Origin: Agrobacterium tumefaciens | Lineage (GTDB): Bacteria > Pseudomonadota > Alphaproteobacteria > Rhizobiales > Rhizobiaceae | Direction of reading: 5' to 3' | Assembly (NCBI RefSeq): GCF_017726655.1 | Contig: NZ_CP072308.1 | Location: 1 to 64,000, forward strand | DNA length: 64,000 bases | Shown here: positions 7,262 to 15,869 of the stretch, one piece after another | How the letters are laid out: each line of letters starts with the position of its first letter | Numbering within the stretch: position 1 is the stretch's first letter | The notes under the pieces: generated by a model | What the model was told of the DNA's origin: nothing | Seen by the model: the letters and a program-made list of their open reading frames with translations, nothing else | Database searches by the model: none | Translations under genes and position numbers: made by a program

Positions 7262-8508
7262 GCCAAAGCCCTCTGGTAAATATGGAAGCCGCCATAAATG
7301 GCCGAGCGGTCCATGGCATTGAGCTCGTTCGAGCGCTCCTCGAGATAGGCCCACTGGTCGCGAATGTCAGGCGAAAGCCGGCCTTCGATGACACTCGTTT
7401 CGGCCGCCGTACGGAAGATGACACGCGCGCCTGGTGCGGCGGTGCGGCTGATCTGTGACCACAACTCGTTGAGTTGCACGTCCGTCATCCAGTCCTGTGC
7501 GTCGAGCAGGATGTAGCGGTCGACGGCGTTTGCGGGCTTGCGTGAGAGAAGCTCGGTATAGGTTGCGTGATGGACGGTGACGCGGACGGTGTTGTTACGG
7601 ATCGTCTCGTAATATTCCGGTTTGAGATAGGCGGGCAGGGCGCCCTCATGCGGCTCGGGATAACGGCGCGCGAAGGCCTGCCAGGCGAAATAATTGTCGC
7701 TGAGCGGGAAGTTGCAGGCAAGCTTTGCCAGACGCTCCTTGAGGACGGACGCAACGGTACCGTCGCTGGAAAGGCTGGCCAGCTCGTCATATTGGCGCGG
7801 CGGAATGCCGAGGCCGAAAAGCGAGCTTTTGCGCTTCGTCAGCCAGCGCACCACCGGCTTGTCAAACAGCGGCGCGACCTTGCTGTCAAAAAACTGGCGC
7901 TGTTCATCGAGCGTGCGGGTCTTGGCCATTTCTGTAAGCTTCACGCCATGCAGCCGGGCCATGAGGTGGCCCGCGCCAATGAAGCGGCCCAGCAGGCCGG
8001 TGCGATAGATGTTCCGGTCGAACACCGAAATGCGCCGGCGGCCGGATAGGGTGCGCTTCGACCAGTAGGCCCTGGTTGTGGCATCGAGATGCTCGGCTAT
8101 GAAACGGTCATAACCGACGCTGTTGCTGCGGTGATTGGCGCGGCCGAAGTGGCGCACGACGTCCTGGTGCGCCGGCAGATGGCGGAAGGCGGCAAGCTTC
8201 AGCTTGTTCAGCGCGATATGGTGCGGATTGAGGTCTACCACATCGATGCTGGCGGGGTTGCGCGACAGATAGGCGAGCATGTTACAGCCGCCGGAGCCGA
8301 TGGTGACGATGCGGTGGCCGTCGCCAAGCTGCATCGCCTCCATATCGATCTCAGGGTCTTCCCAAATCTGCGGATAGACGAGGCCGGAAAAGAGGACGCC
8401 GAAAAAACGCTCCGACAGGCCGCTTTTGGAGAGTGCCTTGTGCTGGAGCAATGCAGACTTCAGTTTGGTATTCTTGCTGAAGCCGGTCTTGGGTGCCGCA
8501 CTCGTCAT
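7258..8508 (-). CDS. btaA: SAM:diacylglycerol 3-amino-3-carboxypropyltransferase BtaA (DUF3419)
   Basis: The 416 aa DUF3419 family protein transfers the aminocarboxypropyl group of SAM to diacylglycerol, the first step of DGTS betaine-lipid synthesis at the inner membrane. A SAM-binding signature IVTIGSGGCNMLAYL is at about residues 68-82, followed by DVVDLNPHH. ATG 8508 has AGAGGTG 6 nt upstream. It is first in the btaA-btaB operon. A Pho-box-like repeat lies 43 bp upstream, agreeing with the known replacement of phospholipids by DGTS in phosphate-starved rhizobia and agrobacteria. Confidence 0.92.
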   Translation of the reverse strand: MTSAAPKTGFSKNTKLKSALLQHKALSKSGLSERFFGVLFSGLVYPQIWEDPEIDMEAMQLGDGHRIVTIGSGGCNMLAYLSRNPASIDVVDLNPHHIALNKLKLAAFRHLPAHQDVVRHFGRANHRSNSVGYDRFIAEHLDATTRAYWSKRTLSGRRRISVFDRNIYRTGLLGRFIGAGHLMARLHGVKLTEMAKTRTLDEQRQFFDSKVAPLFDKPVVRWLTKRKSSLFGLGIPPRQYDELASLSSDGTVASVLKERLAKLACNFPLSDNYFAWQAFARRYPEPHEGALPAYLKPEYYETIRNNTVRVTVHHATYTELLSRKPANAVDRYILLDAQDWMTDVQLNELWSQISRTAAPGARVIFRTAAETSVIEGRLSPDIRDQWAYLEERSNELNAMDRSAIYGGFHIYQRALA

Positions 8509-8550
8509 CTAATCACCTCTCAGTCATTGAGAGGCGTCTACAGCCGTGAC

Positions 8551-8568
8551 GCTACAATTTGATGACAA
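8551..8568 (-). promoter_or_regulatory. Pho box candidate upstream of btaA
   Basis: On the minus strand it reads TTGTCAT-CAAA-TTGTAGC, two 7-mers at 11-bp spacing close to the PhoB consensus CTGTCAT-N4-CTGTCAT. The first half matches 6 of 7. It is 43 bp upstream of the btaA ATG. Confidence 0.6.
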
Positions 8569-8651
8569 GGGCTGTGGGTGAAATCACGGCATCGAAAAGA
8601 CGATGTGGTCCATCGGCGTCGACGCAGCGGGCGGGACCCCGTTCCACACGA

Positions 8652-8727
8652 CGTCTTCCTCGGGCTCGACCCGAGGATCCATAACGGACTGCAATCGTGG
8701 ATACTCGGGTCAAGCCCGAGGAAGACG
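8652..8727. repeat. REP-like palindromic intergenic element
   Basis: Two 29-nt arms (8652-8680 and 8699-8727) are inverted copies with two mismatches around an 18-nt loop. Each arm contains a smaller palindrome, CTCGGG-CTCGA-CCCGAG type. Units of the form CTTCCTCGGGCTTGACCCGAGGATCC are scattered widely in Rhizobiales genomes. The element sits between the divergently ending 8810 gene and the btaA promoter. Confidence 0.75.
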
Positions 8728-8809
8728 AAGAGAAAATTTCAGGCGCTTTTGTCACCGGTGTCGAGAAGCCGGACGAATTCAGGCGGCGTCTCCAACCGAG
8801 CCGATGCGA

Positions 8810-9880
8810 TTACTTGCGCAGAACGTGCAGCATACCCTTGCGCTTGGCATCGTAATAATAACCGCGCGCATAAAGCCGCACGGCGTTGTCGCGGTCGTTG
8901 CCTGCAACGACCCATGCGCCACGCAGATATTTGACGGCGTATTTGAGATTGGTTTCGGCGTCGAACAGGCCGGAGGCCGGGCCATCAAAGCCCATGGAGC
9001 GAGCCGTCGCGTGCCTGATCTGCATCAGGCCGAAATTGCCGCTGCTGTAGGCGCCGGGATTATATTTGCTTTCACGCTGCACGACGCGATGAACCAGATC
9101 TTCCGGCACATCATACATGGTGGCGTATTTGGTAATCAGCCCGCTCAGCTTTTCGCGTCCCGCCGGCGCGGCGTTCAGCGGCGCGGTCATTGATTCGTTC
9201 TGCCTGATGGCAGCAAGAGCAGCGTTTGTGGGCCCGGCGGCATAGGCCAGAACCGTGCTGCCCGGTTTCGGCATCGGGATGACCTTGCGTTCCGCTGTCA
9301 GTTCGGTGCCGATCGAGGGCGAGCCGGGCGGCGGCGGAGCGGGCGGGAAGCTGCCCTTGACGGCAACCACCTGCGGCAAATCGGCGGCAGAGTTGTGGGC
9401 AATTGGCTTGGCGGCCGTTTCGATGGCTGCTGACGCGTGCGTCATGGTTGCCGGAGCAAGCGCCGCAGCCGTGGTCGGCGCAGCGGACGCTTCGGCGGTC
9501 TGTGCCATCTCGGTCTGCTGCGGCTGCATCTGTGCCGAGATGGCTGCAGCGGCTGCAATCTCAGAGGCTGGCGGCAGGGCCACGCGTCCGCCCTTGACGG
9601 CGACGGCAGTGGGAAGTGCTGTTGCTGAAGAAGCTGCTCCGGCTTCGGCAGTCTGAACTGTCTGTGTGGCAGGTGTACCGCCTGCAGCGGTTTCAACGGT
9701 TGCTGGCTGCGCTGATGCTTCGGCTGTATTTGTGGGAGTCACCGTTGTGATTTTCGGGCCATTGGGACCTTCCTTGGCGGCATATTCGACGCTGGTGCAT
9801 GCGCTCAATGCCAGTGCCAGACCCACGGTGGAAGACAGAAGAAGTGCACTTCTTCCGCGGAATTTTCCCGAATTTCGCAT
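8810..9880 (-). CDS. Lytic transglycosylase SLT-domain lipoprotein with long Ala/Pro/Thr-rich linker
   Basis: The 356 aa protein starts with a lipoprotein signal whose lipobox is LSAC (near residue 28). A low-complexity Ala/Thr/Pro/Gln-rich region of about 190 residues follows, and then a C-terminal Slt domain. Catalytic motifs are RVVQRESKYNP (Glu), FGLMQIRHATARSMGF, and a terminal RLYARGYYYDAKRKG in place of the usual final AYNAG motif, as in the short family of Rhizobiales SLT lipoproteins. It is predicted to cleave glycan strands from an outer-membrane anchor, with the linker spanning the periplasm. ATG 9880 has AAGGCGG upstream. Monocistronic as far as can be seen. Confidence 0.85.
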   Translation of the reverse strand: MRNSGKFRGRSALLLSSTVGLALALSACTSVEYAAKEGPNGPKITTVTPTNTAEASAQPATVETAAGGTPATQTVQTAEAGAASSATALPTAVAVKGGRVALPPASEIAAAAAISAQMQPQQTEMAQTAEASAAPTTAAALAPATMTHASAAIETAAKPIAHNSAADLPQVVAVKGSFPPAPPPPGSPSIGTELTAERKVIPMPKPGSTVLAYAAGPTNAALAAIRQNESMTAPLNAAPAGREKLSGLITKYATMYDVPEDLVHRVVQRESKYNPGAYSSGNFGLMQIRHATARSMGFDGPASGLFDAETNLKYAVKYLRGAWVVAGNDRDNAVRLYARGYYYDAKRKGMLHVLRK

Positions 9881-10003
9881 GTTGCCGCCTTCGTTAGCCC
9901 GTCTCTTGATACCCCCGCGTCAAGCGAAGCAGGCAGTGACCCGTCGCGCTTTCATTAACCTATTGTAAGGATAGCGGCAAGCCGGGACGTCACAGAGGAC
10001 GTT

Positions 10004-10639
10004 TCAGGCCGCGATTCGCCGGTAGCCCGCGCTGACGGCGCGGCCGGAAATGAAGTGTGTGCGGTATTTCGCCCTTATCTTTTTGTCACCTGACATGCGG
10101 CGCACCAGCGCAAGCGTCGGTCCGGCAAGCAGGGCCTGTACCGTGAGAATGACAAGCGTCATAAGCAGGATGGCCGCCTGCGCCATCGCCAGGGTTTCGA
10201 TCGTGTTGCCGGAGGCCGAGACGAACTGCGGCAGCAGCGCCAGAAAAAACGCGAAATAGCGCGGGCGAAGTGCCGAAATCCCATAACAATCGCGGAAGAT
10301 GCCGCTCCAGGATTTGCCCGGCAGATTGTCATTGTCGGCATTTGCCGCCTGGGCTGCCGGCGTGGCAAAAGTCCATAGCAGAAACAGCATCAGCCAGCCA
10401 ATGCCAGCCCATTGCACGATTTCTACAAAGGATTGAGGGAGATAGGTGAGACCGGCGACCGGAATGGCCGAGATCGTCATCGCGGTGACGATGCCGAGAG
10501 CGCCTCCGGTGACCGAGGCAAAGATCGTCTTCCTGCCACGAATCGCGGCATAGGAGGCGACAGAAAATACAAGGGGGGAGGGAAGTGCGAACACAACGGC
10601 ACATGCTGCGCAAAAAATCAGCCAGGCCTGTCCAGACAT
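10004..10639 (-). CDS. LysE/RhtB-family amino-acid exporter
   Basis: The 211 aa protein has about six hydrophobic segments and LysE-fold spacing. The N-terminal helix is LIFCAACAVVFALPSPLVFSV; a hydrophilic loop (AANADNDNLPGKSW) follows at mid-length, then further helices. The family exports amino acids or their analogues across the inner membrane; the substrate cannot be told. ATG 10639 has a strong AAGGAGG 7 nt upstream. It is divergent from nothing and lies downstream of pfp in the same direction, 51 nt away. Confidence 0.75.
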   Translation of the reverse strand: MSGQAWLIFCAACAVVFALPSPLVFSVASYAAIRGRKTIFASVTGGALGIVTAMTISAIPVAGLTYLPQSFVEIVQWAGIGWLMLFLLWTFATPAAQAANADNDNLPGKSWSGIFRDCYGISALRPRYFAFFLALLPQFVSASGNTIETLAMAQAAILLMTLVILTVQALLAGPTLALVRRMSGDKKIRAKYRTHFISGRAVSAGYRRIAA

Positions 10640-10690
10640 TCTCTTCCTCCTTGCCCTCCCTGTCGCCGTCTATTTTAGACTATCGTAAAA

Positions 10691-11902
10691 TCAGGCCGCT
10701 GTGAACGGCTGACCGACGTGTTCCATCACTTCGGTGAACCATTTTGCAGAGAGGTCGAAATGCTTTCCGCCCTTGATACGCGGAAACTCGATGGTCCGCA
10801 ATTTGCCTTTTTGATCTTCGTCGTGACCGGTGACGCCGGAGACCTTATTGAGGGCGCTTTCCACCGCGAGATCGACCATGCCCTGGATGAGACGCAAATC
10901 GTCGCCATTGGCTGGTGCTGAACGGGCGAAATAGCCCGATTTCTGCACCATCGAGCGTTCCGCGCCGATCAGGCTGGCAAACTGTTTCTGGAACCAGCCG
11001 CCGACATTGATGGTATCGATCTTCACGTGGCCGAATGCGTCGCGCTTGACCGCCTCGCCGGAAGCTTCGCGCTCCGCGACGATGGAATCGAGGCCGGCTC
11101 CTTCAGAGACGAACAGCGTGACGTAGCCGTGTCGGTCCATGATTTCCTTGAGCCGCTCTGCTTCGGCTTCAATGTCGAAGGTCATTTCCGGCAGGTAGAT
11201 GCCGTCGATGTTCTTCATCTGCGAGTTCATCATCAGTCCTTCGACATACGCGTTGCCGCGGGTCTTCTGGATATAGGCGCGGGCGGTGGCCGCCGTCAGC
11301 CAGCCGCAGTGGCGGCCCATGACTTCATGGATGACGAAAGTTTTGGGTGCTGCGCTCTGCTCGTTGCTGACATTGTCGAAGAAGGATGCCCCGACTTCGG
11401 CGGCTGTCCAGGCGCCAAGCGACTGCTTGATCGGGACCACGTCGTTATCCACCGTCTTCGGCAGGCCGACAACGGTGAGGTCATAACCGTTCGCACCGAG
11501 ATAGGCGGCAAGGTCCGCGGCCGTCGTGTTTGTGTCGTCGCCGCCAATCGTGTGGAGAATGGTGACGCCGTCAGCCGCCAGCCGGTCAGCCGCGACGCGC
11601 AGCGGATTGTCGCCTTCCTTGACCAGGCCACGTTTGGCGCAATCGGCGGCATTGGTGAGCTTGACGCGGCTGTTGCCGATCGGCGAGCCGCCGTAACGGT
11701 GCAGTAGATGCGCTTTCTCGCGCATGTCCCTGTTGATTTCGATGCGGTCACCCAAGAGCACGCCCTGATAACCGGAGCGGTAAGCGATGATATCGATTTC
11801 GGGTGCGATGTCGCTGTAGCGCTCGATCAGGCCGCCGACCGCCGAAGAGAGACAGGGCGCAAGGCCACCCGCGGTCAGCATTGCGACTTTCTGTTTAGCC
11901 AT
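10691..11902 (-). CDS. pfp: Pyrophosphate-dependent 6-phosphofructokinase
   Basis: The 403 aa PFK-fold enzyme phosphorylates fructose 6-phosphate reversibly. GGDDTN at 120-125 and PKTVDND at 148-154 carry the Asp and Lys that characterise PPi-dependent enzymes, where ATP-PFKs have GGDGS and PGTIDND. MGRHCGW follows as the family substrate motif. ATG 11902 is preferred over an in-frame GTG at 11920 because AAAGGAGA lies 8 nt upstream and overlaps that GTG. Many agrobacteria lack ATP-PFK and use Entner-Doudoroff, so the enzyme may work in the gluconeogenic or pentose-shunt direction (inference). Confidence 0.9.
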   Translation of the reverse strand: MAKQKVAMLTAGGLAPCLSSAVGGLIERYSDIAPEIDIIAYRSGYQGVLLGDRIEINRDMREKAHLLHRYGGSPIGNSRVKLTNAADCAKRGLVKEGDNPLRVAADRLAADGVTILHTIGGDDTNTTAADLAAYLGANGYDLTVVGLPKTVDNDVVPIKQSLGAWTAAEVGASFFDNVSNEQSAAPKTFVIHEVMGRHCGWLTAATARAYIQKTRGNAYVEGLMMNSQMKNIDGIYLPEMTFDIEAEAERLKEIMDRHGYVTLFVSEGAGLDSIVAEREASGEAVKRDAFGHVKIDTINVGGWFQKQFASLIGAERSMVQKSGYFARSAPANGDDLRLIQGMVDLAVESALNKVSGVTGHDEDQKGKLRTIEFPRIKGGKHFDLSAKWFTEVMEHVGQPFTAA

Positions 11903-12221
11903 CACGGCTCTCCTTTTCACATTTTCCCAAAATCTTGTCTGGCAAATGGATGCGACAGCCGCGTGTAGGTGTAAAGTGAATTTATGAAGAAAAATGCCGA
12001 TTTCTTGCGGTTTTTCAGCGGCTTGACGAAATCAGGCGAATATAATCGTTTCAATCGCGGCAAGGATGGGGCCGCCATGGCGTGCTGTGGAAAACCCCGG
12101 CATGCGCCGGACGGCGCATCTTGTCCCTCAAGCAAAACTGTCGCAAAGATGAATAAAAGTTAATGCCGCAGTGCAGCCGGAGATATTGCATTCGCGGCGA
12201 TATGCCGTCATGCTTGCGGGC
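11903..12221. other. Divergent intergenic region pfp / TerB-DnaJ gene
   Basis: These 319 bp contain the pfp RBS and presumably two divergent promoters. No terminator, repeat or convincing small ORF is seen. Confidence 0.5.
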
Positions 12222-12962
12222 ATGATGTTCGATTTCGCCTGTCTGCAAATTTCATCCCTGTGGGAGCGACTGCTCGGCGCAATCGGCGACGCGGCAGGCA
12301 ATGCGCTCGGGCGCGTTGTCGAAGCTATCCGAACCCTGTTCGAGGGCGACCCGGAAACCCGCCGCAAGGTATCCTTTTCCGTCGCCATCATCGCCCTCTC
12401 CGCCAAGATGGCGAAGGCGGATGGTGTGGTGAACGACGCCGAAGTTCGCGCGTTCCGGCAGATTTTCGATTTCCCGGAAGAAGAAGCAAAGAACGTTGCC
12501 CGTCTCTATAACCTCGCGCGTCAGGACGTTGCCGGTTACGAGGCCTATGCCGAGCGGCTGGCTGGTCTTTGTGGTTCCGGTCACGACAATTGCGAGATGC
12601 TGGAAAGCGTCATCGACGGCCTTTTTCATATTGCCAAGGCCGATGGGCTGATCCACGAGCGGGAACTCGCTTTCCTCGGTCGCATCGCGGAAATTTTCCA
12701 TATCACCGAAGATCATTTCGAAACCATCATGGCGCGGCATGTGCATATGGACGGGCGCGACCCCTACCGCGTGCTTGGTGTATCGCCTTCCGACGACTTC
12801 CTGGATATCCGCAAGCGTTACCGTTCGTTGGTTGCCGAGCATCACCCGGACAAGCTCATCGCCCGTGGCGTTCCCATGGAATTGCATGCTGCCGCGAATG
12901 AGCGTATGGCGGCTCTCAACGCCGCTTATGCGGCCATTGAGAAAGAACGCCGCGTCGCATGA
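12222..12962 (+). CDS. TerB-DnaJ co-chaperone (DjlA-like)
   Basis: A TerB-like helical domain covers about residues 40-165 (SVAIIALSAKMAKADG, then DGLFHIAKADGLI, the two acidic TerB repeats). A C-terminal J domain follows, with DPYRVLGVSPSDDFLDIRKRYR and the invariant HPD loop (AEHHPDKL) that stimulates DnaK ATPase. This is the arrangement of DjlA, but without an obvious N-terminal transmembrane anchor. The start is uncertain: ATG 12222 or 12225 is adopted, and in-frame ATGs at 12171 and 12210 also exist with no clear RBS. The stop overlaps the ATG of the amidase gene by 4 nt, so the two are coupled. Confidence 0.8.
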   Translation: MMFDFACLQISSLWERLLGAIGDAAGNALGRVVEAIRTLFEGDPETRRKVSFSVAIIALSAKMAKADGVVNDAEVRAFRQIFDFPEEEAKNVARLYNLARQDVAGYEAYAERLAGLCGSGHDNCEMLESVIDGLFHIAKADGLIHERELAFLGRIAEIFHITEDHFETIMARHVHMDGRDPYRVLGVSPSDDFLDIRKRYRSLVAEHHPDKLIARGVPMELHAAANERMAALNAAYAAIEKERRVA

Positions 12963-13738
12963 ATGACACTCTGCCGGATTTTGTCCCGGATTTCGGGCGC
13001 GCTGCCGTTGCGCCCTCGCCCAATCATGGCGAGAGGATCGGCGTTGCTGGCCCCGATATCATTCTTCTCCACTATACCGGCATGACGACGGCTGACGGCG
13101 CGCTTTCGTGGCTCTGTAATCCCGAAAGCCAGGTGTCCAGCCACTATTTCGTTTTTGAAGACGGGCGCATCATGCAGCTCGTGCCGGAAACGCGCCGCGC
13201 CTGGCATGCGGGCAAAAGCTTCTGGGCGGGGCACGAGGATATCAACTCCCGTTCCATCGGCATCGAAATCGCCAATAAAGGTCATCCCGGCGGGCTGCCG
13301 GCGTTTCCGAAAGAGCAGATCGACGCGGTCATCGAATTATGTCGCGATTGCGGCCAACGCTGGAATATAGCGCCTGAAAGGGTGCTTGCGCATTCGGACG
13401 TGGCGCCCATCCGCAAGGTCGATCCAGGCGAGAATTTCCCATGGGACATCCTGTCGCGGCAGGGTGTCGGCCACTGGGTTGAACCCGCGCCGATCCGCGG
13501 CGGCCGTTTTTTCCAACGCGGGGATCACGGCCAGCCGGTCGAAGCGTTGCAGTCGATGCTGTCCATCTATGGTTACGGCGTTGAAATATCGGGCAATTAT
13601 TGTGAAAAGACCGAGGGCGCCGTAGCGGCGTTCCAGAGGCACTTCCGGCCCGCGCTGGTGGACGGCATCGCGGATTTTTCGACCATCGACACCCTGCACC
13701 GGCTGATTGCCAGTCTACCGAAATTTTCGGTCGCCTGA
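12959..13738 (+). CDS. N-acetylmuramoyl-L-alanine amidase, AmiD type, with peptidoglycan-binding domain
   Basis: The 259 aa Amidase_2 protein has zinc ligands His38 (LLHYTGM), His145 (AHSDVAP) and Asp155 (KVDPG). GIEIANKG carries the conserved acidic residue. A PG_binding_1 repeat follows at about 178-250 (RGDHGQPVEALQSMLSIYGYG). It cleaves the bond between MurNAc and L-Ala of muropeptides. No signal peptide is apparent, so it resembles cytoplasmic or recycling amidases such as AmpD as much as exported AmiD. It overlaps the upstream TerB-DnaJ gene by 4 nt. Confidence 0.88.
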   Translation: MNDTLPDFVPDFGRAAVAPSPNHGERIGVAGPDIILLHYTGMTTADGALSWLCNPESQVSSHYFVFEDGRIMQLVPETRRAWHAGKSFWAGHEDINSRSIGIEIANKGHPGGLPAFPKEQIDAVIELCRDCGQRWNIAPERVLAHSDVAPIRKVDPGENFPWDILSRQGVGHWVEPAPIRGGRFFQRGDHGQPVEALQSMLSIYGYGVEISGNYCEKTEGAVAAFQRHFRPALVDGIADFSTIDTLHRLIASLPKFSVA

Positions 13739-13826
13739 ACGCGGGTTTTGGAAAATGAATCCCGGCATGTGCCTCTAGCCAAGTCGCTTTTTTTGACATG
13801 CCACAGTTAATCCGCATTGAGGAAGT

Positions 13827-13860
13827 TTAAGAAGGTCACTGTATGCGGTGACGTTCTTAA
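13827..13860 (+). promoter_or_regulatory. Long hairpin upstream of the SLT gene
   Basis: TTAAGAAGGTCAC (13827-13839) and GTGACGTTCTTAA (13848-13860) form a 13-bp stem with a single G-G mismatch and an 8-nt loop. No T-tract follows, so it is unlikely to be a terminator. It may be an operator dyad or a 5'UTR structure for the gene at 13987. Confidence 0.45.
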
Positions 13861-13986
13861 GGGGAACCTGCCGTCAATATCAATCAAGGAGACTGGACAG
13901 CGGAGAGTCGTGATCGACTTTCCGGGCGTTGATTATTTGTGCCGCTTCATTGGTCCGGTCGTCCGATCTGGAGACTTTTTCTACAT

Positions 13987-14526
13987 ATGAACAGGGTTGT
14001 TGTTGCTGTCGTCGCGGGCGTTGTTATGCTGGCTTCGCAGGTGGGGATTGCTTTTGCCAAAGATGAGGATGTGAAGACCAAGACCGTGACGTTGGAGACT
14101 TTTTTCCGCAAGCCCGGTTACCCCATTCCCGAAAAGAGCCTGCCGGCCTCGCTCAAGAACGACTATTCCGATCTGATCGTCAAATATGCCAAGCGTTATG
14201 GCGTCCCCACGAATCTTGCGCATGCGATCGTGTCCGTGGAGAGCAAGTTCAATCCCAAGGCGCGCGGCAGCGCCGGCGAGGTCGGGCTCATGCAGATCAA
14301 GCCGGCGACGGCGCGGATGATGGGCTATCGCGGCACGACCAAGGCGCTCTACGATCCCGAGACCAATATCCGCTGGGGCATGCAATATCTGGCCACGGCG
14401 CATCAGCTGGGTGGCGGTCAGGTTTGCAGCACGATCCTGCGGTACAATGCCGGCCATGGCGCCACCCGCATGAACCCGGTTTCCCAGCGTTATTGCGGTA
14501 AGGTGCAGGCGTTGCTGGCCGGCTGA
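13987..14526 (+). CDS. Small exported lytic transglycosylase (SLT domain)
   Basis: The 179 aa protein has a cleavable signal peptide (MNRVVVAVVAGVVMLASQVG then AFAKDE) and an SLT fold. AIVSVESKFNPKA carries the catalytic Glu, followed by VGLMQIKPATARMMGY and ILRYNAGHG. It is predicted to be a periplasmic murein lyase. ATG 13987 is chosen because it starts the signal peptide; a frame from 13939 would add 16 residues without support. It is the third transglycosylase in 10 kb. Confidence 0.87.
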   Translation: MNRVVVAVVAGVVMLASQVGIAFAKDEDVKTKTVTLETFFRKPGYPIPEKSLPASLKNDYSDLIVKYAKRYGVPTNLAHAIVSVESKFNPKARGSAGEVGLMQIKPATARMMGYRGTTKALYDPETNIRWGMQYLATAHQLGGGQVCSTILRYNAGHGATRMNPVSQRYCGKVQALLAG

Positions 14527-14622
14527 GGATTTCATCGTCTGCGAAATTGCAAAATTGCGAAAAGCGATTCCGGTTCGGCCCGGCATGCTGTAGTCAGAGG
14601 CAAAGCTGATACGGAGCGTGAC

Positions 14623-15810
14623 ATGCCGGATTTCAAATACATCGTCGTCGGGGCCGGGATGATGGGAGCGGCCGCGGCGCGGCATCTCTCGGTGCAAACG
14701 GATGGCGTGGCGTTGATCGGTCCGGCGGAGCCGGCGGATCGAAAGGCGCATAAGGGCGTCTTTTCAAGCCACTACGACGAGGCGCGAATCACGCGCGGGT
14801 TTGACGGCGATCCCGTCTGGGCGGAACTGGCACAACGTTCCATCCGCCGTTATGCCGATATCGAGGCAAAAGGCGGCATCCGCTTTTTCACGGAGGCAGG
14901 CTGCCTGTTCACCGGCAACGGCAAGGGGCTTGCCGGCGACTATGTGTCACGCGCGCTGTCCTCGGCCGACCGTCTTGGCCTTGGCGTAGAGACGCTGGGC
15001 CATGATGTGGTCTCCGACCGGTTTCCGATGTTTTCCCTGCCTGCCGACCACAGCGGTTACTTCGAGCCGCGCCATGCCGGCCACGTCAACCCGCGCGCTC
15101 TGGTAAAGGCGCAATGCGCAATTGCAGAAGCGCAGGGTACGCGGCTGGTGCGGGAAACGGCAGCGCAGATCCGCGATACGGCGCGCGGCGTCAATGTCAT
15201 CACGCGGGAAGGCGCGACTTACACCGCCGATAAGGTCATTGTTGCGGCCGGCGGCTTCACCAATATGGCGGAACTTCTGCCGTCGCAGGTCGATATGACG
15301 GCGACTGGCCGCACCATCGTGTTTTTCGAGCTGGATGAGGCAAGGCAGTCGATATTCGGCACGATGCCATCGACGATTGTGCTTGCCGAAACGGAGGACG
15401 ACATCGTCTATATCCTTCCGCCGGTGCGGTATCCCGATGGAAAAGTCTATTTGAAGATCGGCGGTGAAAGCGAAAAGGGCAGGCTCGAAACCCTGGCTCA
15501 AGCCGTTGGCTGGTTCCATTCTGACGGAACGCCTGCCGAGGTGGAGTCCCTGACGAAAAGAGCCCTGTCATTGATGCCCGAACTTGACGGTTGCCCGGTA
15601 ACATCAGGTTCCTGTGTCGCCTCGATCACCCGCAGCGGTTATCCCTATATCGGCTATACCCAATCCTCCAACATCGCGGTTTTGACCGGCGGTAATTTCG
15701 TTGCGGCCAAATCCTCCGACGAGATCGGGCGGCTTGGCGCGCAGTTGCTTCTGAACGGTCAGCTGACGGAAGATGAATTCGCTGCCGAAATGGCGCCGGT
15801 TTTCGTCTGA
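14623..15810 (+). CDS. FAD-dependent oxidoreductase (DAO family), copy 1
   Basis: The 395 aa protein has an N-terminal Rossmann FAD motif VVGAGMMGAAAARHL (GxGxxG), SSHYDEARITR, VIVAAGGF as the second nucleotide-side motif, and a C-terminal GGNFVAAKSSDEIGRLGA. This is the DAO/MSOX-like amine or amino-acid oxidase architecture, and the substrate is unknown. ATG 14623 has ACGGAGCG upstream. It is followed 59 nt later by a close paralogue, and the two form a tandem duplication. Confidence 0.82.
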   Translation: MPDFKYIVVGAGMMGAAAARHLSVQTDGVALIGPAEPADRKAHKGVFSSHYDEARITRGFDGDPVWAELAQRSIRRYADIEAKGGIRFFTEAGCLFTGNGKGLAGDYVSRALSSADRLGLGVETLGHDVVSDRFPMFSLPADHSGYFEPRHAGHVNPRALVKAQCAIAEAQGTRLVRETAAQIRDTARGVNVITREGATYTADKVIVAAGGFTNMAELLPSQVDMTATGRTIVFFELDEARQSIFGTMPSTIVLAETEDDIVYILPPVRYPDGKVYLKIGGESEKGRLETLAQAVGWFHSDGTPAEVESLTKRALSLMPELDGCPVTSGSCVASITRSGYPYIGYTQSSNIAVLTGGNFVAAKSSDEIGRLGAQLLLNGQLTEDEFAAEMAPVFV

Positions 15811-15869
15811 AATTTTTGTGCCAGACCGCTAAAAGGTTGCAATGGAAGTGAGCGCATAAAGAGGGCGGC

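Larger units (their letters stand above)
8509..8809. other. Intergenic region between btaA and an SLT lipoprotein gene
   Basis: This 301-bp stretch holds the btaA RBS, the Pho box (8551-8568) and the REP-like palindrome (8652-8727). Nothing else is seen. Confidence 0.6.
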
